DNA from: Casp-actino8 sp037147055
GTDB lineage: Bacteria > Actinomycetota > Acidimicrobiia > Acidimicrobiales > Ilumatobacteraceae
Direction of reading: 5' to 3'
DNA length: 15,947 nucleotides
Assembly (NCBI GenBank): GCA_037147055.1
Contig: JBAWVW010000040.1
Location: 1-15,947, forward strand
The position numbers and the translations under genes are program-made. Each line of letters begins with the position of its first letter. Position 1 is the first letter of the stretch. The notes under the pieces were generated by a model that made no database searches, was not told the origin of the DNA, and saw only the letters and a list, made by a program, of their open reading frames with translations. Positions 1 to 6,977 of the stretch are shown piece after piece.

Positions 1-82
1 CTCACAACACCACCACGCCGCCCACGAAGGCGGATGGAAACTCACACTCAACCCCAAAACCAGAAAACTAACAATCAGTTAG
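1..82 (+). CDS. HNH endonuclease-like protein, C-terminal fragment
   Basis: Reading from base 2, an open frame runs in from the left edge and stops at TAG 80-82, giving 26 visible residues that begin SQHHHAAHEGGW and end in a short basic tail (KTRKLTIS). A His-His-His cluster followed by H-E-G-G-W is the usual end of the HNH nuclease fold in the actinobacterial DUF222/HNH (13E12-like) family, where the last zinc/metal histidines precede 'H.GGW'. The catalytic His-Asn part and any DUF222 domain would lie outside the window. The stop is only 1 nt before a GTG at 84, so the next gene may be co-transcribed. With so few residues the family call rests on one motif; the frame itself is plausible because the other two forward frames give low-complexity or Arg/Pro-rich sequence here. 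Confidence 0.55.
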   Translation, partial: SQHHHAAHEGGWKLTLNPKTRKLTIS

Positions 83-121
83 GGTGAGGAGATCAAAGCA
101 AGACCAATTCTTCTCTTTATC

Positions 122-919
122 GTGGGTGCGGGTCTTTTGGGTTGCACAGATCCGACTGCGAGCGTTGTGACAACGACGGCGATGACAATGATGCCGATGA
201 CAATGATGCCGACAACAATGACGCCCACCTCGACGACGCCGATGACAATGATGCCGACAACAATGACGCCCACCTCGACGACGTCATCATCAACGCCGTC
301 GTCATCATCAACGTCATCATCAACGCCATCGACTACTTCGCCATCGACAACTTCAACATCGACGCCGACTACCGGTGCGCCAACCCCGACCTACGTCTTC
401 CCATTCGCGATGCGTCATGTGAGTTACGGAACCGATCATCACGATTATCCAGCCGTCGATGTCTTCGGCTGTAAAGCTTTGGTGATTGCCCCAACCAGCG
501 GCACGGTCGCACAAATCAGCACGGTTGACCGCTGGCCTGGCAGCGGCAACAACCCTGCGTATCGCGGCGGGCATTTTGTCTCATTGATTGGTGCAGATGG
601 CGTGCGTTACTACTTTGCCCATCTTGCTGATGTCGATGTTGTCGCGGGTCAGGTCGTCAGGACGGGCACGCCGCTTGGTGTGATGGGTCAAACCGGCAAC
701 GCCGCCAACTCGGCATGTCATACCCACTTCGGCATGTCGTGGCCATGTCCCGGCAAAGAGTGGCAAGTGCGTCGCGGCAAGATCTGGCCTCAGAAATATC
801 TCAATGCGTGGCGCAATGGCGAACTGTTATCGCCAGTTGATGAGATCGTCCAAGTCGAAGGCGCCGAACCAGATGCCTGCGCGATTGCGATGGCCGATCC
901 TGATGCTGAACTCTCTTAA
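122..919 (+). CDS. M23 family metallopeptidase, predicted lipoprotein
   Basis: Predicted cell-surface zinc peptidase of the LytM/lysostaphin (M23) family, which cleaves peptidoglycan cross-links. From the GTG at 122 it has 265 residues. Residues 5-8 (LLGC) form a lipobox. A low-complexity Thr/Met/Ser/Pro linker covers about residues 14-89, and the M23 domain about 90-230. Zinc-site residues are visible: H106/H107 with D113 in HHDYPAVD, H167 in YFAHL, and the H200-T-H202 pair, so the enzyme should be active. C117, C199 and C209 could form disulphides outside the cell. The start is uncertain. The frame is open back to base 83 and encodes a perfect lipoprotein signal (KARPILLFIVGAGLLGC) with no ATG/GTG/TTG in frame before 122, so starting at 122 cuts off most of the signal peptide. 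A single missing base near 95-100 would join it to the GTG at 84. It precedes argS by 44 nt. Confidence 0.85.
   Translation: MGAGLLGCTDPTASVVTTTAMTMMPMTMMPTTMTPTSTTPMTMMPTTMTPTSTTSSSTPSSSSTSSSTPSTTSPSTTSTSTPTTGAPTPTYVFPFAMRHVSYGTDHHDYPAVDVFGCKALVIAPTSGTVAQISTVDRWPGSGNNPAYRGGHFVSLIGADGVRYYFAHLADVDVVAGQVVRTGTPLGVMGQTGNAANSACHTHFGMSWPCPGKEWQVRRGKIWPQKYLNAWRNGELLSPVDEIVQVEGAEPDACAIAMADPDAELS
181..327 (+). repeat. Tandem repeats coding the M23 protein linker
   Basis: A 45-bp unit occurs twice in direct tandem, 196-240 and 241-285, with one mismatch (C to T at 284). A 15-bp partial copy (GATGACAATGATGCC) lies at 181-195. Each unit encodes 15 residues of the form MTMMPTTMTPTSTT(P/S). A second, shorter repeat based on GTCATCATCAACGCC follows at 283-297, 301-312 (partial) and 313-327 and encodes the Ser/Thr/Pro half of the linker. 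Unit length is a multiple of 3, so copy-number change would alter linker length without breaking the frame. Confidence 0.9.
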
Positions 920-935
920 CTAACCCACTCGTGGC

Positions 936-963
936 GACCTCTATCGGCAACAATAGAGAGGTC
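936..963 (+). promoter_or_regulatory. Inverted repeat directly before argS start
   Basis: GACCTCT (936-942) and AGAGGTC (957-963) are perfect 7-bp complementary arms with a 14-nt loop, and the second arm touches the ATG at 964. A second register also pairs, CTCTAT (939-944) with ATAGAG (953-958). The purine-rich arm GAGAGG (956-961) is also the only Shine-Dalgarno-like sequence, 2 nt from the ATG, so a folded RNA would hide it. It could be a translational control hairpin, an operator, or chance; no expression data are available. Confidence 0.4.
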
Positions 964-2712
964 ATGTCCTCCCAGACCAGTACCGATCCACTTCTCATTT
1001 TGTCGAGCGCCTTGCAGACCGCCTTCGAGGCTGTGGCTGGTCGCACTGGGGTCGATCCTGTCATCCGTTCAAGTGACCGCGCCGATGCTCAGGCCAACGG
1101 GGCTCTCGGTCTCGCCAAGGAACTGGGGCAAAATCCGCGCCAAGTCGCCGAAGCGGTGCTGGCCGAGTGTGCCGGCCTCGCAGGCATCTGCTCCTCAGTC
1201 GAAGTCGCTGGACCCGGCTTCCTCAATCTCGTCTTCAGCAATGATTTTCTATCTCGACTTCTCAAAGAAGTTGCCAGCGATCCGCGTCTTGGTATCGGCA
1301 CTGTCCCGAGTAAGCGCGTCGTCATTGACTACTCGGCACCCAACGTCGCCAAGGAAATGCACGTTGGCCATTTGCGCACCACAGTGATTGGTGACTCGCT
1401 GGTGCGCATGCTCTCTTTCGTTGGGCACGAGGTGATTCGTGAAAATCACATTGGTGACTGGGGCACTCCATTCGGCATGTTGATTGAGCACTTGCTTGAT
1501 CTCGGTGAGACACAAGCGGCCGATCATTTGTCCCTCGGCGATCTCGACGGCTTTTATAAGCAGGCACGTACAAAGTTTGACGCCGACGAAATTTTCCAAG
1601 ATCGAGCGCGCTCTCGAGTCGTCTTATTACAAAGTGGAGACGCAGAAACTCGTCGACTGTGGAACCTGCTTGTCAATCTCTCAACTCATCATTTCAACGC
1701 CGTCTACAAGTTGCTAGGTGTGTTGTTGACTGACGACGACTTAATGGGAGAGAGTGCCTACAACGATCTTCTGCCACAAGTTGTCACTCGTCTTGACAAA
1801 CTCGGGTTGCTACAACAGTCGGCGGGAGCAGATGTCGTCTTCCCACTTGGCTACACAAATCGCGAAGGTGAACCTCTTCCACTGATTGTGCAAAAGGGTC
1901 AAGGCGGTTTCAACTATGCCACTAGCGACTTGGCATGTGTGATTGACCGCGTTGAACGTTTGCAGGCTGACCTTTTGCTCTATGTCGTGGGATCGCCTCA
2001 GGCACAACATTTAGCAATGGTTTTTGATGTGGCGCGCATGGCCGGCTGGCTCGTTGAACCCAATGCGGCCGTGCATGTGGCCTTCGGAAACGTTTTAGGT
2101 TCTGATCGCAAAATCATGAAGAGTCGAAGTGGCGACCCACTCAAGTTCATTGATCTCATTGAAGAGGCCGTATCTCGCGCAGACGCCGCAATAGCGCTCA
2201 AGAATCCTGATTTATCAGAGACTGACCGCCACGAGATTGCGCGCATGGTTGGTATTGGAAGTGTCAAGTACGCGGATCTCTCCACAGACCGCGTTCGCGA
2301 CTATGTCTTTGATTGGGAACGGATGTTGTCTTTTGACGGCAACACCGCTCCTTATCTGCAATATGCCCACGCGCGCATCTGCAGTATTTTCCGTCGCGCA
2401 GATATTTCGCGTGTCTCGGTGCGCGATGTAGTCCCAACTCTTGTTGAACCACAAGAGCGTGAGTTGGCTCTAGCTTTGCTGGCCTTCAATGCTGCTGTCG
2501 TTGACACCATTGACAAATACAGTCCGCACCGTTTATGTACTTATCTGTATGACCTTGCGACAACCTTTACCGCCTTCTATGAACATTGTCCAGTACTGAA
2601 AGATGGATACGAAAGCACTCGTCAAAGTCGCTTGGCGTTATGCGATCTGACAGCCCGAGTGCTTCATCAGGGTCTGGCCTTATTAGGAATTGAAACTCCG
2701 GAGCAGATGTGA
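964..2712 (+). CDS. argS: Arginyl-tRNA synthetase
   Basis: Class I aminoacyl-tRNA synthetase that charges tRNA-Arg with arginine in the cytosol. The ATG at 964 gives 582 residues, normal for bacterial ArgS. The order is an N-terminal ArgS-specific domain (about residues 1-100), a Rossmann catalytic core opened by APNVAKEMHVGHLR with the HIGH-type signature HVGH at 133-136, a degenerate KMSKS region KIMKSRSGD at 383-391, and a C-terminal all-helical DALR anticodon-binding domain ending in the family-typical PEQM. The frame extends upstream to a GTG at 931, but the extra 11 residues resemble no ArgS N-terminus and would run through an inverted repeat, so 964 is preferred. The stop overlaps the lysA start by 4 nt (GTGA), so the two are translationally coupled, as in other actinobacteria. 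Confidence 0.97.
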   Translation: MSSQTSTDPLLILSSALQTAFEAVAGRTGVDPVIRSSDRADAQANGALGLAKELGQNPRQVAEAVLAECAGLAGICSSVEVAGPGFLNLVFSNDFLSRLLKEVASDPRLGIGTVPSKRVVIDYSAPNVAKEMHVGHLRTTVIGDSLVRMLSFVGHEVIRENHIGDWGTPFGMLIEHLLDLGETQAADHLSLGDLDGFYKQARTKFDADEIFQDRARSRVVLLQSGDAETRRLWNLLVNLSTHHFNAVYKLLGVLLTDDDLMGESAYNDLLPQVVTRLDKLGLLQQSAGADVVFPLGYTNREGEPLPLIVQKGQGGFNYATSDLACVIDRVERLQADLLLYVVGSPQAQHLAMVFDVARMAGWLVEPNAAVHVAFGNVLGSDRKIMKSRSGDPLKFIDLIEEAVSRADAAIALKNPDLSETDRHEIARMVGIGSVKYADLSTDRVRDYVFDWERMLSFDGNTAPYLQYAHARICSIFRRADISRVSVRDVVPTLVEPQERELALALLAFNAAVVDTIDKYSPHRLCTYLYDLATTFTAFYEHCPVLKDGYESTRQSRLALCDLTARVLHQGLALLGIETPEQM

Positions 2713-3989
2713 CAAGCCAACCAATTCCCCTTAATCTCTTGCCTGATTCAGCGACTATTGCCGTTGATGGTTCACTTTCTCTTGGCGGTTGCGCGGTTGG
2801 CAAATTAGCCGAACAATACGGAACGCCATTATTTATCTACGACGAAGATCACATTCGTGAGCGCTGTCGCCAAGCGGTAGCGGCATTCGGAGTCGATCGG
2901 GTGATTTACGCTTCAAAAGCATTTCTGTGTTCGGCCTTGGCACGTTTGGTGAGCGAGGAAGGGCTCTTACTTGATGTGGCTTCAGGTGGAGAGTTATTCG
3001 TTGTACTGAATAGTGGTGTGTCGGCAAGTCGTTGTGTATTGCATGGCAACAACAAGAGCAGTGACGAGTTGGAAATGGCGATCACCGCTGGAGTGCGACA
3101 CATAGTCGTGGACAGTTTTGATGAGATCGGACGACTTGAAGTTTTGCGAGAGCGGGGTTTGCCTATTCCTCAACTGATGATTCGCGTGACACCTGGAGTT
3201 GAAGCCCACACCCACGAGTTCATCGCAACTGGTCAAGATGATTCCAAGTTTGGATTTAACTTGGCCAATGGGGATGCCGCGAAAGCGATCGCACGAATCC
3301 AAAAAAATGGATGCGGGAAACTCATAGGGGTTCACTGTCATATCGGTTCAAGTGTTTTCGCCGTTGATAGTTTCGCTAAGGCCGCCGAAGTCATGGCCAC
3401 CTTCGCTGAGCCTTATGGGTTAGAAGAATTGACTCTCGGCGGTGGACTCGGGGTTGCGTACACCGAAGGTGAAGTAGCGCCAACGATCACCGAGTGGGGA
3501 TCGGTTCTACTTGACGCATGTCAAGCCCTCGGAGTGCGATCCAAGGTTTCTGTTGAACCAGGTCGAGCGATTGTGGCTTCATCGGCGATCACTGTGTATC
3601 GCGTCGGCACAGTGAAGGAGATCCCAGGTGTCCGTACTTTTGTCAGCGTCGATGGTGGAATGAGCGATAATCCTCGCCCGGTTATGTATGGCAGTGGATA
3701 TGAGGCCTTCAAAGTCGCCGATGTTGCGGCTGCGCGACCTATGAACGCGCGACTTGTTGGCAAACATTGTGAGAGCGGTGACATCTTGATCTTCGACGGG
3801 TATTTCCCTGCCGATCTTGAGGTGGGTGACCTCATTGCAACCCCCGTGACTGGGGCGTATGGGCATTCAATGGCCAGCAATTACAACAAGGTGCCACGAC
3901 CTGCGGTTGTCTTCGTCTCCGGGGGGACAGCTCGGCTGGTGGTTCGTCGGGAAACCTACGAAGACCTCGTTCGCTTTGATGTGGGATAG
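2709..3989 (+). CDS. lysA: Diaminopimelate decarboxylase
   Basis: PLP-dependent fold-type III decarboxylase that converts meso-diaminopimelate to L-lysine, the last step of lysine synthesis. It has 426 residues, a normal length. The TIM-barrel N-terminal half carries the PLP lysine K70 in YASKAF, the HIGSS motif at 211-215, the phosphate-binding GGGLG at 244-248 and EPGR at 283-286. The C-terminal beta domain has the active-site pair C354-E355 in CESGD, supplied across the dimer, and Y384 in GAYGHSMAS. The GTG start at 2709 overlaps the argS stop (GTGA). meso-Diaminopimelate is also a cell-wall building block, so this enzyme sits at the branch between wall and protein synthesis. No regulator lies beside it. 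Confidence 0.97.
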   Translation: MTSQPIPLNLLPDSATIAVDGSLSLGGCAVGKLAEQYGTPLFIYDEDHIRERCRQAVAAFGVDRVIYASKAFLCSALARLVSEEGLLLDVASGGELFVVLNSGVSASRCVLHGNNKSSDELEMAITAGVRHIVVDSFDEIGRLEVLRERGLPIPQLMIRVTPGVEAHTHEFIATGQDDSKFGFNLANGDAAKAIARIQKNGCGKLIGVHCHIGSSVFAVDSFAKAAEVMATFAEPYGLEELTLGGGLGVAYTEGEVAPTITEWGSVLLDACQALGVRSKVSVEPGRAIVASSAITVYRVGTVKEIPGVRTFVSVDGGMSDNPRPVMYGSGYEAFKVADVAAARPMNARLVGKHCESGDILIFDGYFPADLEVGDLIATPVTGAYGHSMASNYNKVPRPAVVFVSGGTARLVVRRETYEDLVRFDVG

Positions 3990-4030
3990 TACTTCGGGCA
4001 CGGGGCGCGAGAGGGATAGTCCCTCGGGCA
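3983..4030 (+). repeat. Direct repeat and hairpin after lysA
   Basis: An 18-bp direct repeat (GGGATAGTACTTCGGGCA at 3983-4000; second copy 4013-4030) matches at 16 of 18 positions with a 30-bp period. The first copy includes the last codon and stop of lysA. The second copy contains a perfect hairpin, GAGGGA (4011-4016)-TAG-TCCCTC (4020-4025). No T-run follows, so it is not a convincing intrinsic terminator. It may be a small duplication or a protein-binding site. Confidence 0.6.
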
Positions 4031-4060
4031 TTGAGCGTGGCTAAATCCTGATGGTTCTGC

Positions 4061-4079
4061 AGGCTCAAGCCCTTAGCCT
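4061..4079 (+). promoter_or_regulatory. Candidate hom promoter (-10) within an inverted repeat
   Basis: TAGCCT at 4074-4079 fits the actinobacterial TAnnnT -10 pattern and ends 8 nt before the GTG at 4088, the spacing expected for a leaderless transcript. The box is also the right arm of an inverted repeat, AGGCT (4061-4065)-N9-AGCCT (4075-4079), so a bound regulator could block it. No clear -35 element is visible. Confidence 0.4.
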
Positions 4080-4087
4080 TGATCACT

Positions 4088-5392
4088 GTGACAACCGTTG
4101 AATCGCAGGGCAGAGTAGTACGCATTGGCGTGCTTGGATGTGGCAACGTCGGCGCGGCCTTCGTTCGTCTCGTTGAGCAACAGAGTTCGGTCATTGAGCA
4201 GCGCACCGGCGTGCGCCTAGAGATCGTCAGTGTGGCGGTTCGAAATATGTCGCGTGATCGAGATGTACAACTGAGCGAGGGCTTATTGACTCGGGACGCG
4301 CACAGCGTGGTCGCCGATCCGAATGTGGACCTTGTCGTTGAAATGATTGGTGGCATTGAGCCAGCCAGAGAATTGATTTCGAGTGCTCTCGCTGCCGGCA
4401 AGCCAGTTGTCACGGCGAATAAAGAATTGCTCGCCAATGTCGGAACCGAGTTGTATGCGGCAGCAGATGCTGCTGGCGTGGATCTTTTATTTGAAGCTGC
4501 TGTTGCTGGTGGCGTGCCCGTGATACGCGCGTTACGCGAAAGTCTGCGTGGTGAGCCCGTCTCGCGAGTGATGGGCATCATCAATGGCACGACCAACTTT
4601 ATTTTGACCAAGATGACCGAAGAGGGTGCCGATTACGCTGCCGCTCTTTCAGAGGCACAGCATCTCGGTTTTGCCGAACGTGACCCAACAGCTGACGTCG
4701 AAGGTTTTGACGCTGGCGCGAAGGCAGCCATTTTGGCCTCTATAGCTTTTGGCGCCAAGGTCGTTGCAGGCGATGTGTATCACGAAGGTATTAGTCGGGT
4801 CACTGCGGCCGATATTGCTGTCGCTAAGCGTTTGGGATACGTCATCAAATTGTTGGGTATCGCAGAGCGCGATCGTGCTAGTGGTGAAATAGCAGTACGT
4901 GTGCATCCGGCCATGGTCCCAAATACACATCCTTTGGCCAGTGTGCGTGCCAGTTACAACGCTGTTTTCATTGAAGGCGACGCTGTTGGATCGTTGATGT
5001 TCTACGGACGCGGTGCGGGTGGAAACCCAACAGCGAGTGCAGTTCTCGGTGATGTTATTGATGCTGCGGTGAACTTAGTCAAGGGAACCCACGGCACGAT
5101 TGGCACATTTGCCAAGGCTGTCATTCGTCCGATTGATGAAACCACCGCGGAATATCTGTTGTCTCTTGAAGTGGCCGATAAGCCTGGAGTTTTGCATGCT
5201 GTGACGGGTGCTTTCGCGGCTCACGGAGTGAGTATTCGCGCTGCCGAGCAAGAAGGCATCGGGGCTGATGCGCGCCTGGTTTTCATTACCCACGAAGCCA
5301 AAGAATCTGATGTGCAAGCAACCGTGCGTCAATTACGCGATATGGAAGTTGTCAAGCAAGTCGGTGGTTTGCTGCGCGTGATCGGTTCCTGA
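4088..5392 (+). CDS. hom: Homoserine dehydrogenase
   Basis: NAD(P)H-dependent enzyme reducing aspartate semialdehyde to homoserine, the branch to threonine and methionine. It has 434 residues from GTG 4088. The Rossmann nucleotide motif GCGNVG is at 17-22, with K112 in TANKE. The catalytic domain carries GTTN at 167-170 and the DPTADVEGFDAGAK stretch ending at K212. An ACT regulatory domain covers about 355-434 (LSLEVADKPGVLHAVTGAF), so feedback control by threonine is likely; this long ACT-bearing form is usual in actinobacteria. A TTG at 4079 is possible but overlaps the -10-like TAGCCT, and RVVRIGVLG starts normally either way. The stop at 5390-5392 lies 8 nt before thrC. Confidence 0.96.
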   Translation: MTTVESQGRVVRIGVLGCGNVGAAFVRLVEQQSSVIEQRTGVRLEIVSVAVRNMSRDRDVQLSEGLLTRDAHSVVADPNVDLVVEMIGGIEPARELISSALAAGKPVVTANKELLANVGTELYAAADAAGVDLLFEAAVAGGVPVIRALRESLRGEPVSRVMGIINGTTNFILTKMTEEGADYAAALSEAQHLGFAERDPTADVEGFDAGAKAAILASIAFGAKVVAGDVYHEGISRVTAADIAVAKRLGYVIKLLGIAERDRASGEIAVRVHPAMVPNTHPLASVRASYNAVFIEGDAVGSLMFYGRGAGGNPTASAVLGDVIDAAVNLVKGTHGTIGTFAKAVIRPIDETTAEYLLSLEVADKPGVLHAVTGAFAAHGVSIRAAEQEGIGADARLVFITHEAKESDVQATVRQLRDMEVVKQVGGLLRVIGS

Positions 5393-5400
5393 GGAAATCG

Positions 5401-6783
5401 GTGACACAGATGCGTTATGTATCAACTCGCGGATCGGCGCCTGAACTCGGATTCGCAGAAGTACTACTTGCAGGCTTAGCCACCGATGGTGGTCTGTATA
5501 TGCCAACTTCGTGGCCAACTTTGCCTGTCTCGTCAGGCAAGGGTTACGCAGCACTGGCCTCTGCCGTGATGCGGCCGTATCTCAATGACGAGATTGACGA
5601 TGCGGCTTTTTCACAGATGTGCCGTGACGCATACAGCACTTTTCGACACCCAGAGACTGTGCCCCTCGTGGAAATCGGCCCCAATGAATGGCTGATGGAG
5701 TTGTTCCATGGCCCGACTTTGGCTTTCAAAGATGTGGCCTTGCAGCTGGTGGGTCGTTTGTTTGATCATGTTTTAACGCAGCGCAATGAACGAGTCATGA
5801 TCGTGGGTGCCACAAGTGGTGACACTGGTTCGGCTGCGATTGATGGCGTGAAGAGTTGCAAAAACGTAGACATCGTTATTTTGTATCCCGCTGGGCGCGT
5901 GAGCGATGTGCAGCGCCGACAGATGACCACAGTCGTGGCTCCCAATGTGCACACCTTGGCTATTGATGGGACATTTGACGATTGCCAAGATTTAGTCAAG
6001 GCAATGTTTAATGATTTGGCATTCCGCGAAGAATTGAATTTGTCTGCGGTGAACAGCATCAACTGGGCGCGAATCATGGCACAGATTGTCTATTACGTTT
6101 CCGCCATTGAGACATTGGGTAATCAGCCGGTTTCATTCAGCGTGCCGACCGGAAACTTCGGCAATGCGTTAGCTGGTTTTATCGCCCGCGAGATGGGTGC
6201 ACCAGTTGAGAAATTAATTATCGGTTCAAATACCAATGACATCTTGACGCGTTTTTTCGATACGCAAAATATGCAGACCAACGGAGTTGTAGCTACATTG
6301 AGTCCGTCAATGGACATTCAAGTGTCATCAAATTTCGAACGCCTACTTTTTGAAATGAATGATCGCGATGGTTTGGAGACGGCGCGTCAGATGTCCGCTT
6401 TTCGTTCCTCTGGTGAACTGCGCGTTGAGGCAGAGCAGTACGCCACATGGGCAACCCCAGTGTTCCGCGCGGCGCGTTGTAACGATGCTGAAACTTTGGC
6501 GACAATGGCCGATGTCTACCGCCGATCAGGCCTCTTGATTGATCCCCATACCGCCGTCGGATTGTCGGCGGCGCGCCAACAGGGGCCATCTGAAGTCCCC
6601 GTCGTGACTTTGGCCACCGCTCATCCGGCCAAGTTCCCAGACGCTGTCGAACGGGCCACTGGAGTTCACCCAGAACTCCCAGAACACCTCGCTGACCTGC
6701 TTGAACGCCCAGAACAGAGCACTTCGATGGGCAACGATCTGGCAGCAGTCCAGGGTTTTGTGCGATCCGTGGCCCAGGGCTAA
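5401..6783 (+). CDS. thrC: Threonine synthase
   Basis: PLP enzyme that converts O-phosphohomoserine to threonine. It has 460 residues, the long form of the family. It opens with the typical YVSTRG...DGGLYMP N-terminal domain, carries the PLP lysine K110 in LAFKDVA and the phosphate/PLP loop SGDTGSAA at 139-146, and has the conserved SINWARIMAQIVYY and VPTGNFGN segments. GAGGA at 5391-5395, overlapping the hom stop, is a good ribosome-binding site 5 nt before GTG 5401. The ATG at 5410 is less well spaced. It is co-transcribed with hom. The homoserine kinase that makes its substrate (thrB) is not next to it, unlike in many actinobacteria. Confidence 0.96.
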   Translation: MTQMRYVSTRGSAPELGFAEVLLAGLATDGGLYMPTSWPTLPVSSGKGYAALASAVMRPYLNDEIDDAAFSQMCRDAYSTFRHPETVPLVEIGPNEWLMELFHGPTLAFKDVALQLVGRLFDHVLTQRNERVMIVGATSGDTGSAAIDGVKSCKNVDIVILYPAGRVSDVQRRQMTTVVAPNVHTLAIDGTFDDCQDLVKAMFNDLAFREELNLSAVNSINWARIMAQIVYYVSAIETLGNQPVSFSVPTGNFGNALAGFIAREMGAPVEKLIIGSNTNDILTRFFDTQNMQTNGVVATLSPSMDIQVSSNFERLLFEMNDRDGLETARQMSAFRSSGELRVEAEQYATWATPVFRAARCNDAETLATMADVYRRSGLLIDPHTAVGLSAARQQGPSEVPVVTLATAHPAKFPDAVERATGVHPELPEHLADLLERPEQSTSMGNDLAAVQGFVRSVAQG

Positions 6784-6807
6784 ACCCTCAAGAAATTTGG
6801 CTATGTG

Positions 6808-6836
6808 TTGCCAAGACCCGCTGGGGTGGCTATGGT
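6808..6836 (+). promoter_or_regulatory. Candidate rho promoter
   Basis: TTGCCA (6808-6813) matches the -35 consensus at 5 of 6 positions. It is followed after exactly 17 nt by TATGGT (6831-6836), a -10 with the conserved T, A and final T. This is the best sigma70-type promoter seen in the window. Transcription would start near 6843 and give rho a leader of about 135 nt. Confidence 0.5.
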
Positions 6837-6842
6837 CATGGA

Positions 6843-6977
6843 TGTCTGGAATCCCAGACCGCACGTGTTGCCACTTCGGTAGGACCGTGTGCATTCCCCT
6901 CACTGGCGCTGGTTTCGCTGGTGTTCGTGCCCCACTCGCACGTCGCCGTTCATACCTTCGCCTGAAAGCAGGTTCTC
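6843..6977 (+). promoter_or_regulatory. rho mRNA leader with two hairpins
   Basis: Between the candidate start site and the rho ATG lie two short perfect hairpins: GTCTGG-AATC-CCAGAC (6844-6859), at the very 5' end of the predicted transcript, and CGTGC-CCCACTC-GCACG (6926-6942). A second GCACG at 6861-6865 could compete for CGTGC 6926-6930. The stretch 6881-6960 has more C than G (about 29 to 21), as in Rho-loading regions. Rho genes are commonly autoregulated by attenuation in their leader, so that is a reasonable role here. A ribosome-binding-like AGCAGG sits at 6967-6972. Confidence 0.35.

Noticed and set aside
79..273. Reverse-strand Val/Ile-rich frame over the repeat, resembling a membrane protein
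   Set aside because: It is the complement of the linker repeat of the M23 gene; a repeat whose unit is a multiple of 3 keeps several frames open. It has no start signal.
142..474. Forward Asp/Asn-rich frame over the same repeat, resembling a calcium-binding protein
   Set aside because: It stops inside the M23 domain, while the Thr/Pro frame runs directly into a complete M23 catalytic domain with all zinc ligands.
931..963. Longer ArgS start at GTG 931
   Set aside because: The added 11 residues are not ArgS-like and lie across an inverted repeat; ATG 964 gives a normal N-terminus.
3990..4078. tRNA or tRNA remnant between lysA and hom
   Set aside because: No T-loop GTTCRA motif, no acceptor pairing and no CCA end could be found.
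4051..4101. Small 16-codon frame before hom as an attenuator leader peptide
   Set aside because: It has no Thr, Ile or Met run beyond its start, no terminator follows, and it overlaps the hom start.
3832..4611. 259-residue reverse-strand frame across lysA and hom
   Set aside because: It is antisense to strong motifs of both genes and shows Ser/Thr/Arg-rich shadow composition.
6832..6882. 16-codon upstream frame before rho as a leader peptide
   Set aside because: Its ATG overlaps the predicted -10 box, so it would not be in the transcript; no good ribosome-binding site.
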